This document shows positions 24,027 to 33,375 of a DNA stretch of 42,500 nucleotides, one piece after another. Positions within the stretch are counted from its first letter, which is position 1. Every line of letters begins with the position of its first letter. This stretch comes from Chromera velia. Its lineage: Eukaryota; Sar; Chromeraceae. The notes beneath the pieces are model-generated. The model was not told the DNA's origin and did no database searches. It was given only the letters and a program-made list of their open reading frames with translations. The stretch spans positions 1 through 42,500 of the forward strand of contig JAHBMJ010002770.1 of assembly GCA_018398765.1 (NCBI GenBank). Direction: 5' to 3'. The position numbers and the translations under genes were made by a program.

Positions 24027-24838
24027 CGGTAAGGAAAGTACCGCCAGAGAGGCCGCCCACAAGTCCAGTAGACAGGGAAAACAGAAAAGTTCCGACGAAG
24101 AGAGACAGGCGAACAGAAGCAGCAAGCGCATACACATTGACTTCGCACAGGAAACCCTGTCCTTTCCAAAGTCGGTGTAGAAAGAGGCAAGAAACAAAAA
24201 CCAAATTCTCCCTAGAGGGCTTCGGCTTGCCGAGAGAAAAAAAGTGTGTTCTTCTGTTCCAAGACTCCAGCGACACCACTCATGTTTCAGCGAGCAGAGA
24301 AATTACTGTACTCAGAAAACGTCCACCAGTACTGACAACAGGACCAAAAAAACATCCGGCCTGATGAAGACGAAAAAATCAGAGTCACACTCCAAGGATG
24401 TCTCCTAGCTCCTACTTCGAGGCAGCACGCTCACTTCCGTTCCGAGCTGACTGCAGCTGCACTGACTGACCAGCCACGCTTGCAGCCCTTGCGGGTACGC
24501 GCCCAGAAGCATTTCTGAGCTGTGCAGTTTCCCGGAGAGTGCCAGAGGGACCCAACGCTTGGAAGGGCGCTTAAAAACGAGACGCAGTTCCCTTCCCCGT
24601 CGACCTCCGAGGAAGAAACCACAGCTCCGTTGTTGGTGAACTTCAACGATACTGGGAAAGAGGGCGAGCTGCGGGTTCGCCTCAAGCCCCCTGGCGGGAT
24701 TTCCGCTGGATCCTCTGCCGGATGAGACTGCGAAGAAGCACTGGTGGAAGAGTGTCTCCTTGCCCTCACATACCCCTCTCTCTCATGCCGCAAACAAAAG
24801 TGAAGGAAAGTCTTGCGAACTGTAAGATGGGCGTCCAT
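21790..24838 (-). CDS. CCCH-type zinc finger protein, alveolate family, two exons
   Basis: Exon 1 is 24838-24471 and exon 2 is 23848-21790. The 2427 joined nt give 808 residues plus a stop. The intron is GTCAGT...GTGCAG and splits the codon of Trp123. Joining the exons creates a perfect CCCH finger, Cys110-x8-Cys119-x5-Cys125-x3-His129 (CFWARTRKGC then KRGWLCNCCH). The preceding GSLWHSPGNC and the N-terminal VRKTFLHF with RRTRSSPSF match a pattern I know from large dinoflagellate/chromerid CCCH families. Such proteins usually bind RNA. The remaining 680 residues are disordered: Pro/Ser/Gln/His-rich, an acidic run (EREEEEEEKEEE), and Gly/Arg repeats (GRGRGGRGGGMGG) that could also bind RNA. 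The start is the first ATG in the open frame. Undetected introns in exon 2 are possible. Confidence 0.75.
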
Positions 24839-25744
24839 CTTGCCACTAAACCCCACGCAATTCGTCACACATCGATGTTGTATTCAAATTCTTCTGAGTC
24901 AGTCAGTCAGTTTGCCTGCATCCCACGATGGGGAATTGATGGAGGACTCAAAACCACGTGGACCTTCAAACTTTCACATTCGATCAGCTCGATGCCGGGA
25001 ATTCTTCCATCCATGGATTTCATATCTTTCTGCACTTTGTTGTCATCCGTCGGCATCAATGACAGAGGGCACGGAGAGACTTGCACACCGTTCCAGTCTG
25101 ACCGTACGTTACTATAACGGACATTAACGGACAGAACGAATTGACATCTACTATACTTCACCAGGGGTGAACTCTTACCAGGGTTATACAGACACAAATC
25201 CCGCGTCATCGCCCTCGCGCGCGGGGGACCCGGAAAGTCCATTACTATATTGCACATTCGCTTTCACGGACCACCGTCGCGCTCCCGTCTATTTTTTTTC
25301 TAACCTCTAAAAATTTTTAGACACAAATCCCGCGTCCCCGGAAAGTCCATTACTATATTGCACATTCACTCTCACGGACCACCGTCACGCTCCCGTCTAT
25401 TTTTTTAGACACAAATCCTGCGTCATCGCCCTCGCGCAGGGGCCCCGGAAAGTCCATTATCCTTGTATATGATAATCTATATGATGTGGGCCCCTGTCTA
25501 TCTCTGTTACTGCCTGTTAATGCATTAATGTTGGAATCTGGTCCAGATGAGAATCCAGATTCACAACCAGTATGTCCCCAGAGCTAAATAAGGTATCATT
25601 GCCATTAGGACACATCCCCTGATTGACTGTCAATGCTCTTTTGTAGAACAGACTGGTGTGTGGAGTTCTGGGAGTGACCCGGTATTTTCTGTATCTTGGT
25701 GTGCACGTAGCCGTCTCCTTCTTCTTCTTCGTTTTCTATCAGAG
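24839..25744. other. Upstream region of the CCCH gene and unassigned DNA
   Basis: This should contain the 5' untranslated region and promoter of the minus-strand CCCH gene. No promoter motif is clear. A tandem triplication lies at 25185-25460. No coding region is supported. Confidence 0.4.
25185..25460. repeat. Tandem triplication, units of about 70-130 bp
   Basis: Three successive units begin with GACACAAATCC and carry a GCGTCATCGCCCTCGCGC box (missing from the middle unit) and GGAAAGTCCATTA. The first two also share TATTGCACATTC and CTCCCGTCTATTTTTTT. The third is truncated. No coding capacity is seen; function unknown. Confidence 0.8.
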
Positions 25745-26355
25745 TCAGCCTGTAAGCCAGTCAGTCAGTTAGTCAGTTAGACAGTCAGCGAGTCAGTCAG
25801 CCACTAAGCCAGTCAGTCAGCCAGTTAGACAGTCAGCGAGTCAGTCAGCCACTAAGCTAGTCAGTCAGCCAGTTAGTCGGACAGTGAGCCAGTCAGTCAG
25901 TCAGTCAGTCAGTTAGTCAGTCAGAGTTAGCCAGCCAGCCAACCAGCGAGTTAGTTAGTCAGTTAGCCAGTCATTCAGCTAAGTCAGCCAGCCGGTCAGT
26001 CAGTCAGCCAGTCAATCAGCCAAGTCAGCCAGTCAGTCAGTCAGCCAAGTCAGCCAGTCAGTCAGTCAGCCAAGTCAGTTAGCCAAGTCAGTCAGCCAGT
26101 CAAACAGTCAGTCCGTCCGTCCGTCCATCCGTCCGTTAGTCAGTCCGTCCATCAGTTAGTCAGTCAGTCAGTCAATCAGTCCGTCAGTCAATCCGCCAGT
26201 CAGTCTGCCAGTAAGTCTGCCATTCACTCAGCCTGTAAGCAAGTTAGCCAGTCAGTTAGTCAATCAGTCAGAAAGTCAGTCAGTCAGTCAGTCAGTCCAC
26301 CAGTCAGTCCGCCAGTAAGTATCCCAGTCACTCAGTATGTAAGCAAGTCAGCCAG
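25745..26355. repeat. (AGTC)n tetranucleotide array, left part
   Basis: About 600 bp of imperfect AGTC repeats with AGCC, AGTT and GTCCGTCC variants. The copia element is inserted at its right end and the array resumes at 32463 beyond the element. Confidence 0.9.
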
Positions 26356-26360
26356 CCAGT

Positions 26361-26787
26361 TGTGAATGTGATGGTCGGGGTGGGGCTGACGTGCACGGCC
26401 CGATCAGATACCGCGGCGTGAATTCCTGGGGGGCCACGGCATGCGCGAGCGTGCGGGGGCCACGTGCTTTGCTGAGGAGACGGAGTTGATTCAGACTGAT
26501 TGATCTGATGGTTGTATGATTGAGAGTTGTCAGTCTGTTGTCGTGCGTCAGACAGTGCAGATCGTAAGATAAACGGACACCGCGCGTTTTAGACACACGT
26601 TCTCGTAGGCAGCTTGTGTGCGCGTCTCGTCTCCAGCCTGAATTAATTGAGGCTTCTAGATCGATCAGCAAAGGAACCTCTCGGAAAGGGAGCAATGCAT
26701 ACGGTGAGTTTGAACAGACCCTTATGTAGCGTGTGCGTTGAGTAGCGGCAGCCTTCTAGACGTCTAGAGAACATTCACACCATCATA
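26361..26787 (+). repeat. 5' LTR of the copia element
   Basis: Starts TGTGAATGTGATGG and ends ATTCACACCATCATA. The ends form an imperfect inverted repeat (TGTGAATG / CATTCACA lies 8 bp inside the 3' end). The minus-strand ORF inside it is repeated in the other LTR and is not a gene. Confidence 0.92.
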
Positions 26788-26848
26788 ATTTGGTGTTCTC
26801 CACGCGGGCTCAAACGTTTCGTTCTCTTTTTGTTGCAGACGTCTCGAA
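26788..26848 (+). other. Leader with possible primer-binding site
   Basis: Four bases after the 5' LTR, at about 26791, a TGG-starting sequence (TGGTGTTCTCCACGCG) is in the position of a tRNA primer-binding site. The tRNA cannot be named from sight. The leader runs to the gag ATG at 26849. Confidence 0.45.
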
Positions 26849-27922
26849 ATGCCAGGAGACAACTCCCAGGTTCCTCCAGCTGCCGGTGCTTCCCCTTCTC
26901 CTCCCAAGCCCTATGACTTCAACTGGGTGAACGAACTGAACTCCATGGAAGGTTTCGACCTTTGGAGGAGAGAGTTCCTGAAGTTTGTCAAGTTCCAGCT
27001 CAAGGCCAAGTTCATTCCGGATGATGATGAGAGGAAAGAGCTCTGGACCCTGGCGTTATTGCGTGCTTTCAAGAAGTTAGACGACCTCAAAGACAGCATG
27101 CTCACCATCGAAGAGCAGGAGCAGAAGTTTGGGGAGGATCTTCTCGCTGCTGTCGCCGCTACGATTCTTGATCCCAAGGAATCGGAGCGCAGACAGTTTG
27201 AGGAGAGGTACATTGCGATGAAGAGAGAGAGGGGAGACGACCTTTTCCAGGCCCTGATGAAGGAGGACAAGCTCCTTGCCAAGGCAAAGGTGAAAGGCTA
27301 CAAGCCTGATCCTTCCACTCAAAAGCGCACTCTTGAGAAAATGTGCTTAGACAAGGAGTGGCTAGATGGAGTGAGAAGGGCAGCCAGTGAATTGAAGAAG
27401 GAGTCCGATGCTCTGATGTATGCCGAGATCCGTCCCCGTCTCGTCGAGGATGCCAAGATCCTCCATGGGAAGAGGGTTGGTAGGCAGGTGGAAGAGTCGT
27501 CCAAGCCCAAGATGACCCCACCTCCCAAGCACCAGGAGTTTTCTGGGGTGGCAGAGGGACGTGCGAAGAAGGGAAAGAAAGGAAAGGGGAAGGAGGGTAA
27601 GAGGGAAGTGACTCCCTCCCATGATGCCAATGCTGCTTCGTCCAGCAGCTCCCCATCCGGTCCCTCCGGTTCCCGCTACTCCAGCTGCGGGTTTGTGCAC
27701 AGGGGAGACAAGTGCCCTGCCAAGAACGCCACCTGCGGCATGAAAGACACGCCTGGGTGTGGGGAGAAGGGGCATTTTGTGAGCTGCTGCCCGAAGAAGA
27801 GACAGCGGGGGAGAGAGGCCGCCGGGGCAGCGATTCCACGAGTCTTCGGTACCACCTTTGACATGAGAAAGGGGGATGAATGGGACAAGATGTCCTCCTC
27901 CTCTGCCAGTTCGGGTTTGTGA
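26849..27922 (+). CDS. gag: Copia Gag protein
   Basis: 357 residues. The N-terminal two thirds (from YDFNWVNELNSMEGFDLWRR) has the spacing of a copia capsid. A basic Lys/Gly-rich stretch (GKKGKGKEGK) follows. The C-terminus has cysteine/histidine motifs of the retroelement nucleocapsid type: CGFVHRGDKCPAKNATC, then CGEKGHFVSCC, where Cys-x4-His-x4-Cys is kept but the first cysteine pair is stretched. Gag forms the particle and packages element RNA. The stop TGA at 27920-27922 directly follows a slippery heptamer, and pol is in the -1 frame. Confidence 0.9.
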   Translation: MPGDNSQVPPAAGASPSPPKPYDFNWVNELNSMEGFDLWRREFLKFVKFQLKAKFIPDDDERKELWTLALLRAFKKLDDLKDSMLTIEEQEQKFGEDLLAAVAATILDPKESERRQFEERYIAMKRERGDDLFQALMKEDKLLAKAKVKGYKPDPSTQKRTLEKMCLDKEWLDGVRRAASELKKESDALMYAEIRPRLVEDAKILHGKRVGRQVEESSKPKMTPPPKHQEFSGVAEGRAKKGKKGKGKEGKREVTPSHDANAASSSSSPSGPSGSRYSSCGFVHRGDKCPAKNATCGMKDTPGCGEKGHFVSCCPKKRQRGREAAGAAIPRVFGTTFDMRKGDEWDKMSSSSASSGL

Positions 27923-30900
27923 GTATCCCTGCCTCCAGGGGGCAAAGCAGCTCCTCCCCGGAACGCAGGGCAAATTCCAGAAAAGCTGCAGGGCGGGGGG
28001 GGTTCATTCGAGCCACCCTCCGTAACGCTGAGAAGTTTGCTGATGATGAGTTTGATGAAGTGGTGGAGAATAGACCAGTGCATCCTGTTGAGGCTTTTTT
28101 TGTCGCTTTCGTAGGAGAAGAGGAAGACAACTGTCGGTCGGGATTGACTGACAGTGGTTGTTCTTTGTCTCTTTTGCCTCCTTGCTGTGAGAAGTTTGTT
28201 GTGTCGGAAGAGAGTAGGACAGTGCAGTTCCGTCTCGCCTCTGACGTTGCAGGCCTCCAGAGTGATAAAGTAAAGACGTGTCACCTCCCCGTTAAAGACA
28301 AAACGGGGAGGGTGCGTCTGGTGCCTGAAAAAGCCGTCATTCACTCGTCCGTTGGTCGTGCTCTTTTCGCGTATGCAAAGAAAGAGCTTTATCTTGGAGG
28401 GGAAAGTGGGAGGCCGAGTTGGCTGAGACTTACTGACATCGATGGCAATCGTTTTGTTGCGCCTGTTGATCAGTCTGGTTCCGTTCCCTTTGTTCCTTTT
28501 TTTGAGACTGAGGTGAAAGACCGATGGGGGGTGGCGTCGGCGTACTTGAGGAGGAGTGCAGACATGGCAGTCCAGCCAGCCAAGTCTCTTCATTCTTGTT
28601 TTTTCTCTGCATGTGCGGGGGAAGGGAAAGATGAGACGTCTTTTTCTGCAGAAAATAGAAAGCATCTCCTGTATGTGCTGCATTCTTGTCTTGCGCACGC
28701 AACGGGGGAGCGACTCCTTTTGACGTTGAGAGAGAAGGGGGTCGGTCTCTCGTACAGCCTGCAAGAGTGCAGGGATGTGCGGAGGGAGTGTAGGGCGTGT
28801 CGGGAAGTCAACTTCTGCCGTCGACGTTTGAAGCGTCGGGGGTGGAAAGCCAAGAAGCGTAGAAAGAGAAAGAGGGCTGGGGCAGAGGAGGCGCCCTCCG
28901 GAGTGGGGGGTAACGATGAGAGCGAGGGGAGTGACGAAGAGTCGTCTTCGGGGGACAGGCGTCCCTCGGAGAAGTTCAACAGGATCATTTACCACGATAT
29001 CAAGGACATGAAGAAGAAGGGTTACGGGGGGTTCAGATACGTCTCCGTGATTGTTGATTGGAAGTTCCGTCGCATCTCTCTGAAGGCCCTTTGGTCGAAG
29101 GACCATGCAGAGAGGCACCTTCTTTCGTGGATCCGCTGTTGGGAGGTTGCTGGTTTTGGAAAGCCTCTGATTGTTCGGTCAGACAACGGTGGGGAGTTTT
29201 CGGGAGAGGAAGGGTATCTTCAGGTGTGTGAAAATGAGGGGGTTGATAATGAATTTGGCCCACCAGGCACTCCTGAGGTTCAGGCATTCGTAGAGAGAGC
29301 CAATTTGACCTTCATTTCTCTTTTGAACAAATTTTTATTGCAAGCACGCATTCCATTTTTCATGTGGCCGGCTGTCCTGCCGGGTGTTGCCAATGCACTG
29401 AATGATGTGGTGCACAATTGGATCGGCTGTTCTCCGAATGTGTGTGTGTTTGGTTGGCCGTCTGGCATTCCCTCCATTTCTTGCGGTGATGTTGTGCGCA
29501 TCACTGACCCTTCTTTCCGTCGTTCCTCGCCCTTCGAAAAGAGTGAGCGTGTTCTTTTCGGGGGGGTAATAGGGCCGAGGGTTGTTTCGGTTCTTTTCTG
29601 CTGGGGAGGGAGATGGAAGGCACTGCGGGTCCATCCATTTCACATCGTTCTAGAAGAGTGGGTTGGCGTAGGAACAAGAGACTTCGATGCCAACCGAAGG
29701 GGAATAGATGGAAGGAAGGAGCAGGAGATTCCCAGCAGAGAGTCAGACGGAGACTTCTGGGTTGGGTGGGATGCCGATGATGACCGCACAGATGGGGTGG
29801 TCGGGTCTAATGATGCGTTGTCAGACCATGTAGATGCAGAGGGTGAGTTGCCTCCTGTAGATCCACCCAGAGGTGTTCGTTCCTCTGTGCTGAAGGGCGT
29901 TCTCGTGAGAGAGTCCAACGGTGCCCTCTTCCCTGCTCAGATAGTTAGGGAGGGGGAACAGCAGTTGAGGGGGGCGAGCATTGCGAGACTGAAGAAGCAG
30001 GAGGATGGTTCTTTTCGTCTTGCCGAGTTTGATCGAATCGCACAGAAAGACATCGTGGAGCGTTTTGATCTGCCTGCCGAGGGCAGACTCCCCGAGTCTA
30101 TTCTGCAGCGCCTTGCAGAGGAGGCTCCACAGCCAGAGCCCCCAGTCCCTCAGCCTGTCGCTGAAAACTCCGATCCCGTTGATGTTGACTTTCCATCCCC
30201 CGTTGATGGGGTGGTAGAGCAAGTTGCCGAAGAAGCGAGAGCAGCTGAGTTTGTTCGTTGGTCACAGATGACAAAGAAACAAAGGAAAGCAGCAGTGAGG
30301 GAGAACAGAGAGAAGCGACGCAAGTTGATAGAGAAGCGGATAAGCAAGGCAATGGACACGCACTTTGAAGTCGCGTGTGCCATCCTGAAAGCAGAGAGAG
30401 CGAGAAAGCTTTTGCAGAGAGAGAACAAAGCAAAAGGACACATTTTGGCTACCGAAGAGGAGATAGAGCAAGGTCTCTTCAAAGAGGCAGATCGGAAAGA
30501 GCTGGCCCGGTGGTGTGTTTGTTCTGTTTTTGATTTGTCTTCGCAGACCTTGACTCCCCAGCCGGGGGTGAAGGGTATCACCCTCCGTTGGGTCCGGACG
30601 TGGAAGCTGAAGGAGGGGAAGAGAGTTGCGAAGTCGAGGCTCATTGCCCGGGGGTTTCAGGACCCTCGAGATTCAGAGCTTCTCGAAACCTACTCCGGGA
30701 CTGCAGATGCAGGCCTAGCAAGGGTTGCGTTTGTTTGGGCCCTCAGTCGGGGGTGGCAAGCAGCGAAGGTCGATGTGTCGACTGCCTTCCTGCAGGCTCC
30801 GATCGGTGAAGGTGTGTGGCTTCGTTTGCCTAATGACCTGCCGATTGAGGTCTATCCTGGCTTGCGTTGTGGGGTGTACATCAAGATTGTGAAGGCCGTC

Positions 30901-31962
30901 TACGGACTGGCCGATGCCCCCAAGTGTTACACCGATTTCTTCAAGAAGAAGGTTCGTGGGCTGGGGTGGACAGAGGTTTGTGAGTCGATTCTCGTGAAGA
31001 GAAACAGGAAGGGGGAGGCGATTGGTCTGATGGTGATGCACGTAGACGACCTGTTTGTGTTTTCTCCGTCTGTCGATGACGATATAGCAGCAGTACGTAC
31101 GATGTTCAATACAGATGAGTCTGAGCGCATGGACAACGGAGAGATGCACACCTATGTCGGCATGTCGGTGCGCATGAGGGATGGTGAGATGCTCCTTGAT
31201 CAGAGCGTCTATATCATGAACATGGCAGAGTCTGTCAGTCCAGAAGCGAAAAAGCCGATCACAGACAAAGACCTCCTTCTCCTGACCGAGAAGGATGTCG
31301 ATCCTTCATTGCAGAAGGAGCAGCAGAGGAATGTGGGGGCATTGGGATGGGTGGTTCGGACCCAGCCTAGCCTCTCATTTTTGTTTTCCCACCTGTCCCG
31401 CTCGAACACCCGTCCATCTCCTGCCTCTGTGCTGGCTACTGAAAAAGCACTGTGGCACGCAAAGGTGACGGCCAAGCCTTTGAAGCTAAAAAAGGTGAGA
31501 GGGGTGCCCGTACTTGTTGTGTGGGTCGATGCGTCCTACCAATTAAGTTTGAGAGAGGGGAGATTGGGATGGGAGATGCAGATCCTCGATCAAGAGGAGG
31601 TGGGTGATTTGGAGAGAGTGAGTGAGGACAACACCGTTGTGTGGGCAAGCAAGAAGTGCACTCGAAAGCTCGGGTCCACCACCACTGCAGAGTTGTTTGC
31701 GATGCGTGATGGTGTCAAACTTTCTTTCAGTGTGTTCAACTTGATCAAGAAACTTTGGGGGGTGTTTCCTAAGGTTCTCGTTGTGAGTGACTCGCAGCCC
31801 TTAATGAATCAGTTGGCGAGCAGGCAGTGCAAGAGTGAGCCTCATCAGCAGGCTGAGCTTGAGTATGTCTTGCAGGAGTTGGTAGATTTGGGGGCAACGG
31901 TCAAGTGGGTGCCCACTGGTCAGCAGAGAGCTGATCGTCAGACCAAATTTTTGAAAGTCTGA
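27880..31962 (+). CDS. pol: Copia Pol polyprotein (protease, integrase, reverse transcriptase, RNase H)
   Basis: Open for 1360 codons. Probably made as Gag-Pol by -1 frameshifting near 27913-27919; independent start at the ATG 27880 is the alternative. Counting from 27880: aspartic protease LTDSGCS with Asp91; integrase zinc-binding region around HSCLAHATGERL...CRAC; integrase catalytic core Asp373 (YHDI), Asp435 (RSDNGGEF) and Glu472 (FVERAN). Reverse transcriptase has Asp965 (VDVSTAFLQA), KAVYGLADAPKC, and HVDDL with Asp1056/1057. RNase H has Asp1217, Glu1271, Asp1304 and Asp1352. All catalytic residues expected of the family are present and there is no stop or frameshift. The products copy and integrate the element. 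Confidence 0.93.
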   Translation: MGQDVLLLCQFGFVSIPASRGQSSSSPERRANSRKAAGRGGFIRATLRNAEKFADDEFDEVVENRPVHPVEAFFVAFVGEEEDNCRSGLTDSGCSLSLLPPCCEKFVVSEESRTVQFRLASDVAGLQSDKVKTCHLPVKDKTGRVRLVPEKAVIHSSVGRALFAYAKKELYLGGESGRPSWLRLTDIDGNRFVAPVDQSGSVPFVPFFETEVKDRWGVASAYLRRSADMAVQPAKSLHSCFFSACAGEGKDETSFSAENRKHLLYVLHSCLAHATGERLLLTLREKGVGLSYSLQECRDVRRECRACREVNFCRRRLKRRGWKAKKRRKRKRAGAEEAPSGVGGNDESEGSDEESSSGDRRPSEKFNRIIYHDIKDMKKKGYGGFRYVSVIVDWKFRRISLKALWSKDHAERHLLSWIRCWEVAGFGKPLIVRSDNGGEFSGEEGYLQVCENEGVDNEFGPPGTPEVQAFVERANLTFISLLNKFLLQARIPFFMWPAVLPGVANALNDVVHNWIGCSPNVCVFGWPSGIPSISCGDVVRITDPSFRRSSPFEKSERVLFGGVIGPRVVSVLFCWGGRWKALRVHPFHIVLEEWVGVGTRDFDANRRGIDGRKEQEIPSRESDGDFWVGWDADDDRTDGVVGSNDALSDHVDAEGELPPVDPPRGVRSSVLKGVLVRESNGALFPAQIVREGEQQLRGASIARLKKQEDGSFRLAEFDRIAQKDIVERFDLPAEGRLPESILQRLAEEAPQPEPPVPQPVAENSDPVDVDFPSPVDGVVEQVAEEARAAEFVRWSQMTKKQRKAAVRENREKRRKLIEKRISKAMDTHFEVACAILKAERARKLLQRENKAKGHILATEEEIEQGLFKEADRKELARWCVCSVFDLSSQTLTPQPGVKGITLRWVRTWKLKEGKRVAKSRLIARGFQDPRDSELLETYSGTADAGLARVAFVWALSRGWQAAKVDVSTAFLQAPIGEGVWLRLPNDLPIEVYPGLRCGVYIKIVKAVYGLADAPKCYTDFFKKKVRGLGWTEVCESILVKRNRKGEAIGLMVMHVDDLFVFSPSVDDDIAAVRTMFNTDESERMDNGEMHTYVGMSVRMRDGEMLLDQSVYIMNMAESVSPEAKKPITDKDLLLLTEKDVDPSLQKEQQRNVGALGWVVRTQPSLSFLFSHLSRSNTRPSPASVLATEKALWHAKVTAKPLKLKKVRGVPVLVVWVDASYQLSLREGRLGWEMQILDQEEVGDLERVSEDNTVVWASKKCTRKLGSTTTAELFAMRDGVKLSFSVFNLIKKLWGVFPKVLVVSDSQPLMNQLASRQCKSEPHQQAELEYVLQELVDLGATVKWVPTGQQRADRQTKFLKV
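27913..27940 (+). promoter_or_regulatory. Probable -1 programmed ribosomal frameshift signal between gag and pol
   Basis: The heptamer GGGTTTG at 27913-27919 is in the correct zero-frame phase (G GGT TTG) and abuts the gag TGA. Seven bases downstream a hairpin can form: CCCTG (27927-27931), loop CCTC, CAGGG (27936-27940). Slipping back one base continues GGG TTT GTG AGT in the pol frame. The pol frame is closed by a TGA at 27877-27879, so any frameshift must happen in 27880-27919, where this site lies. Confidence 0.7.
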
Positions 31963-32035
31963 ACATTCTGGTGTTGGCGTTGTGTGCAGTCACATTCTGT
32001 GCGTGTGTGCATGAATGGAATTCATGGGGGGTGAT

Positions 32036-32462
32036 TGTGAATGTGATGGTCGGGGTGGGGCTGACGTGCGCGGCCCAATCAGATACCGCGGCGTAAATTC
32101 CTGGGGGGCCACGGCATGCGCGAGCGTGCGGGGGCCACGTGCTTTGCTGAGGAGACGGAGTTGATTCAGACTGATTGATCTGATGGTTGTATGATTGAGA
32201 GTTGTCAGTCTGTTGTCGTGCGTCAGACAGTGCAAATCGTAAGATAAACGGACACCGCGCGTTTTAGACACACGTTCTCGTAGGTAGCTTGTGTGCGCGT
32301 CTCGTCTCCAGCCTGAATTAATTGAGGCTTCTAGATCGATCAGCAAAGGAACCTCTCGGAAAGGGAGCAATGCATACGGTGAGTTTGAACAGACCCTTAT
32401 GTAGCGTGTGCGTTGAGTAGCGGCAGCCTTCTAGACGTCTAGAGAACATTCACACCATCATA
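32036..32462 (+). repeat. 3' LTR of the copia element
   Basis: 427 bp, matching 26361-26787 except for about five transitions. A short G-rich run (ATGGGGGGTGAT) just before it at about 32024-32035 is the likely polypurine tract. It is followed by CCAGT. Confidence 0.92.
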
Positions 32463-32655
32463 CCAGTCAGTCAGTCAGTCAATCAGTCAGAAAGTCAGTC
32501 AGTCAGTCAGTCAGTCAGTCCGCCAGTCAGTCAGTCAGTCCACCAGTAAGTCTACCAGTCAGTCAGTCAGTTAGTTAGTCAGTCAGTCCGACAGTGAGTC
32601 TGTCAGTCAGTCAGCCAGTTAGTCAGTCATCCAGACTGAGTCATTCAGTCAGCCA
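32463..32655. repeat. (AGTC)n array, right part
   Basis: Continuation of the 25745-26355 array beyond the copia insertion, in the same orientation. Confidence 0.85.
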
Positions 32656-33175
32656 GCAGGTGAGTTGAGGGTGCATGGAGCTGTAAGCAGTGGGGGCATT
32701 TTTGCATGCAAAGTCGCCCCACTATTACAAATGGGGGGGTTCAGGAGGTACAGGATGGACGGTATTCCAGCCCCAGTCTCACTGTCCCATTGGTTCTAGT
32801 TCAAGAGATATGGCTGCATGTCTGCATACTTACTTCCTTTTCCGTGCATGCAGGTGAGTTGAGGGTGTAAGCAGTGGGGGCGTTTTGCAGGCAAAGTGGC
32901 CCCACTGTTAGTACAAGTGGGGGGGGTCAGGAGGTTCAGGGTGGATAGCTCTCCAGCCCTAGTCTCACGGTTCCATTCTGTAATGTTACATTATTGCTGT
33001 GTAGAATGAAAGTGGTGGTAGGATTACTATGCATAACCTGCATTACTGCCTATCTGAAAAAAGAAATATTCATAACTTTCGAACTAAAACGAATTAGAAG
33101 CTGAAATTGATAGGATAAAGCATTCTTACATACAGCTTTTATGTTGTAAACAGGTTTTCTAATACTTAATAAAAA
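32656..33175. repeat. Diverged tandem duplication and AT-rich spacer
   Basis: Two related units of about 130 bp begin GGTGAGTTGAGGGTG at about 32660 and about 32850. They share GTAAGCAGTGGGGGC, a GGGGGG(T)TCAGGAGGT block and a CCAGCCC(C/T)AGTCTCAC block. An AT-rich stretch without ORFs follows. Confidence 0.7.
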
Positions 33176-33202
33176 ATGTATTATGCTACCATGTATGTGT
33201 GG

Positions 33203-33261
33203 ATGTGTATGGATATGTATGCGTGTGTGTGTGTATGTGTGTGTGCATGTGTTCATGTGTT

Positions 33262-33310
<49 letters not shown>

Positions 33311-33332
33311 GTGTGTGTGGGTGGGTGGGTGT

Positions 33333-33371
<39 letters not shown>
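33203..33371 (+). repeat. (GT)n microsatellite
   Basis: About 170 bp of GT with AT and GGGT interruptions. ORFs across it are only Cys/Val repeats. Confidence 0.9.
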
Positions 33372-33374
<3 letters not shown>

Positions 33375-33375
33375 T

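Larger units (their letters stand above)
26361..32462 (+). mobile_element. Ty1/copia-type LTR retrotransposon, apparently intact
   Basis: 6102 bp. Direct LTRs of 427 bp each (26361-26787 and 32036-32462) differ by about five transitions, so the insertion is recent. The TSD CCAGT is at 26356-26360 and 32463-32467, though the surrounding CAGT array makes this match easier by chance. The interior holds a gag ORF and an uninterrupted pol ORF in the order protease, integrase, reverse transcriptase, RNase H, which defines Ty1/copia. Confidence 0.95.

Noticed and set aside
23849-24470. Continuous ORF through the CCCH intron, giving an 829-codon single exon with a hydrophobic start
   Set aside because: The intron sequence is CT and GT microsatellite, and only splicing restores the CCCH spacing and links it to the family N-terminus.
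25745-26355. Regular short repeats resembling a CRISPR array
   Set aside because: The repeat unit is four bases with no spacers; this is a tetranucleotide array in a eukaryotic genome.
26348-26695. Minus-strand ORF of 115 codons, repeated at 31990-32370
   Set aside because: It lies inside the LTR and is simply present in both copies.
27159-29118. Long minus-strand ORFs (323 and 480 codons) opposite gag and pol
   Set aside because: They are antisense to an intact, motif-bearing gag-pol and show no domain of their own.
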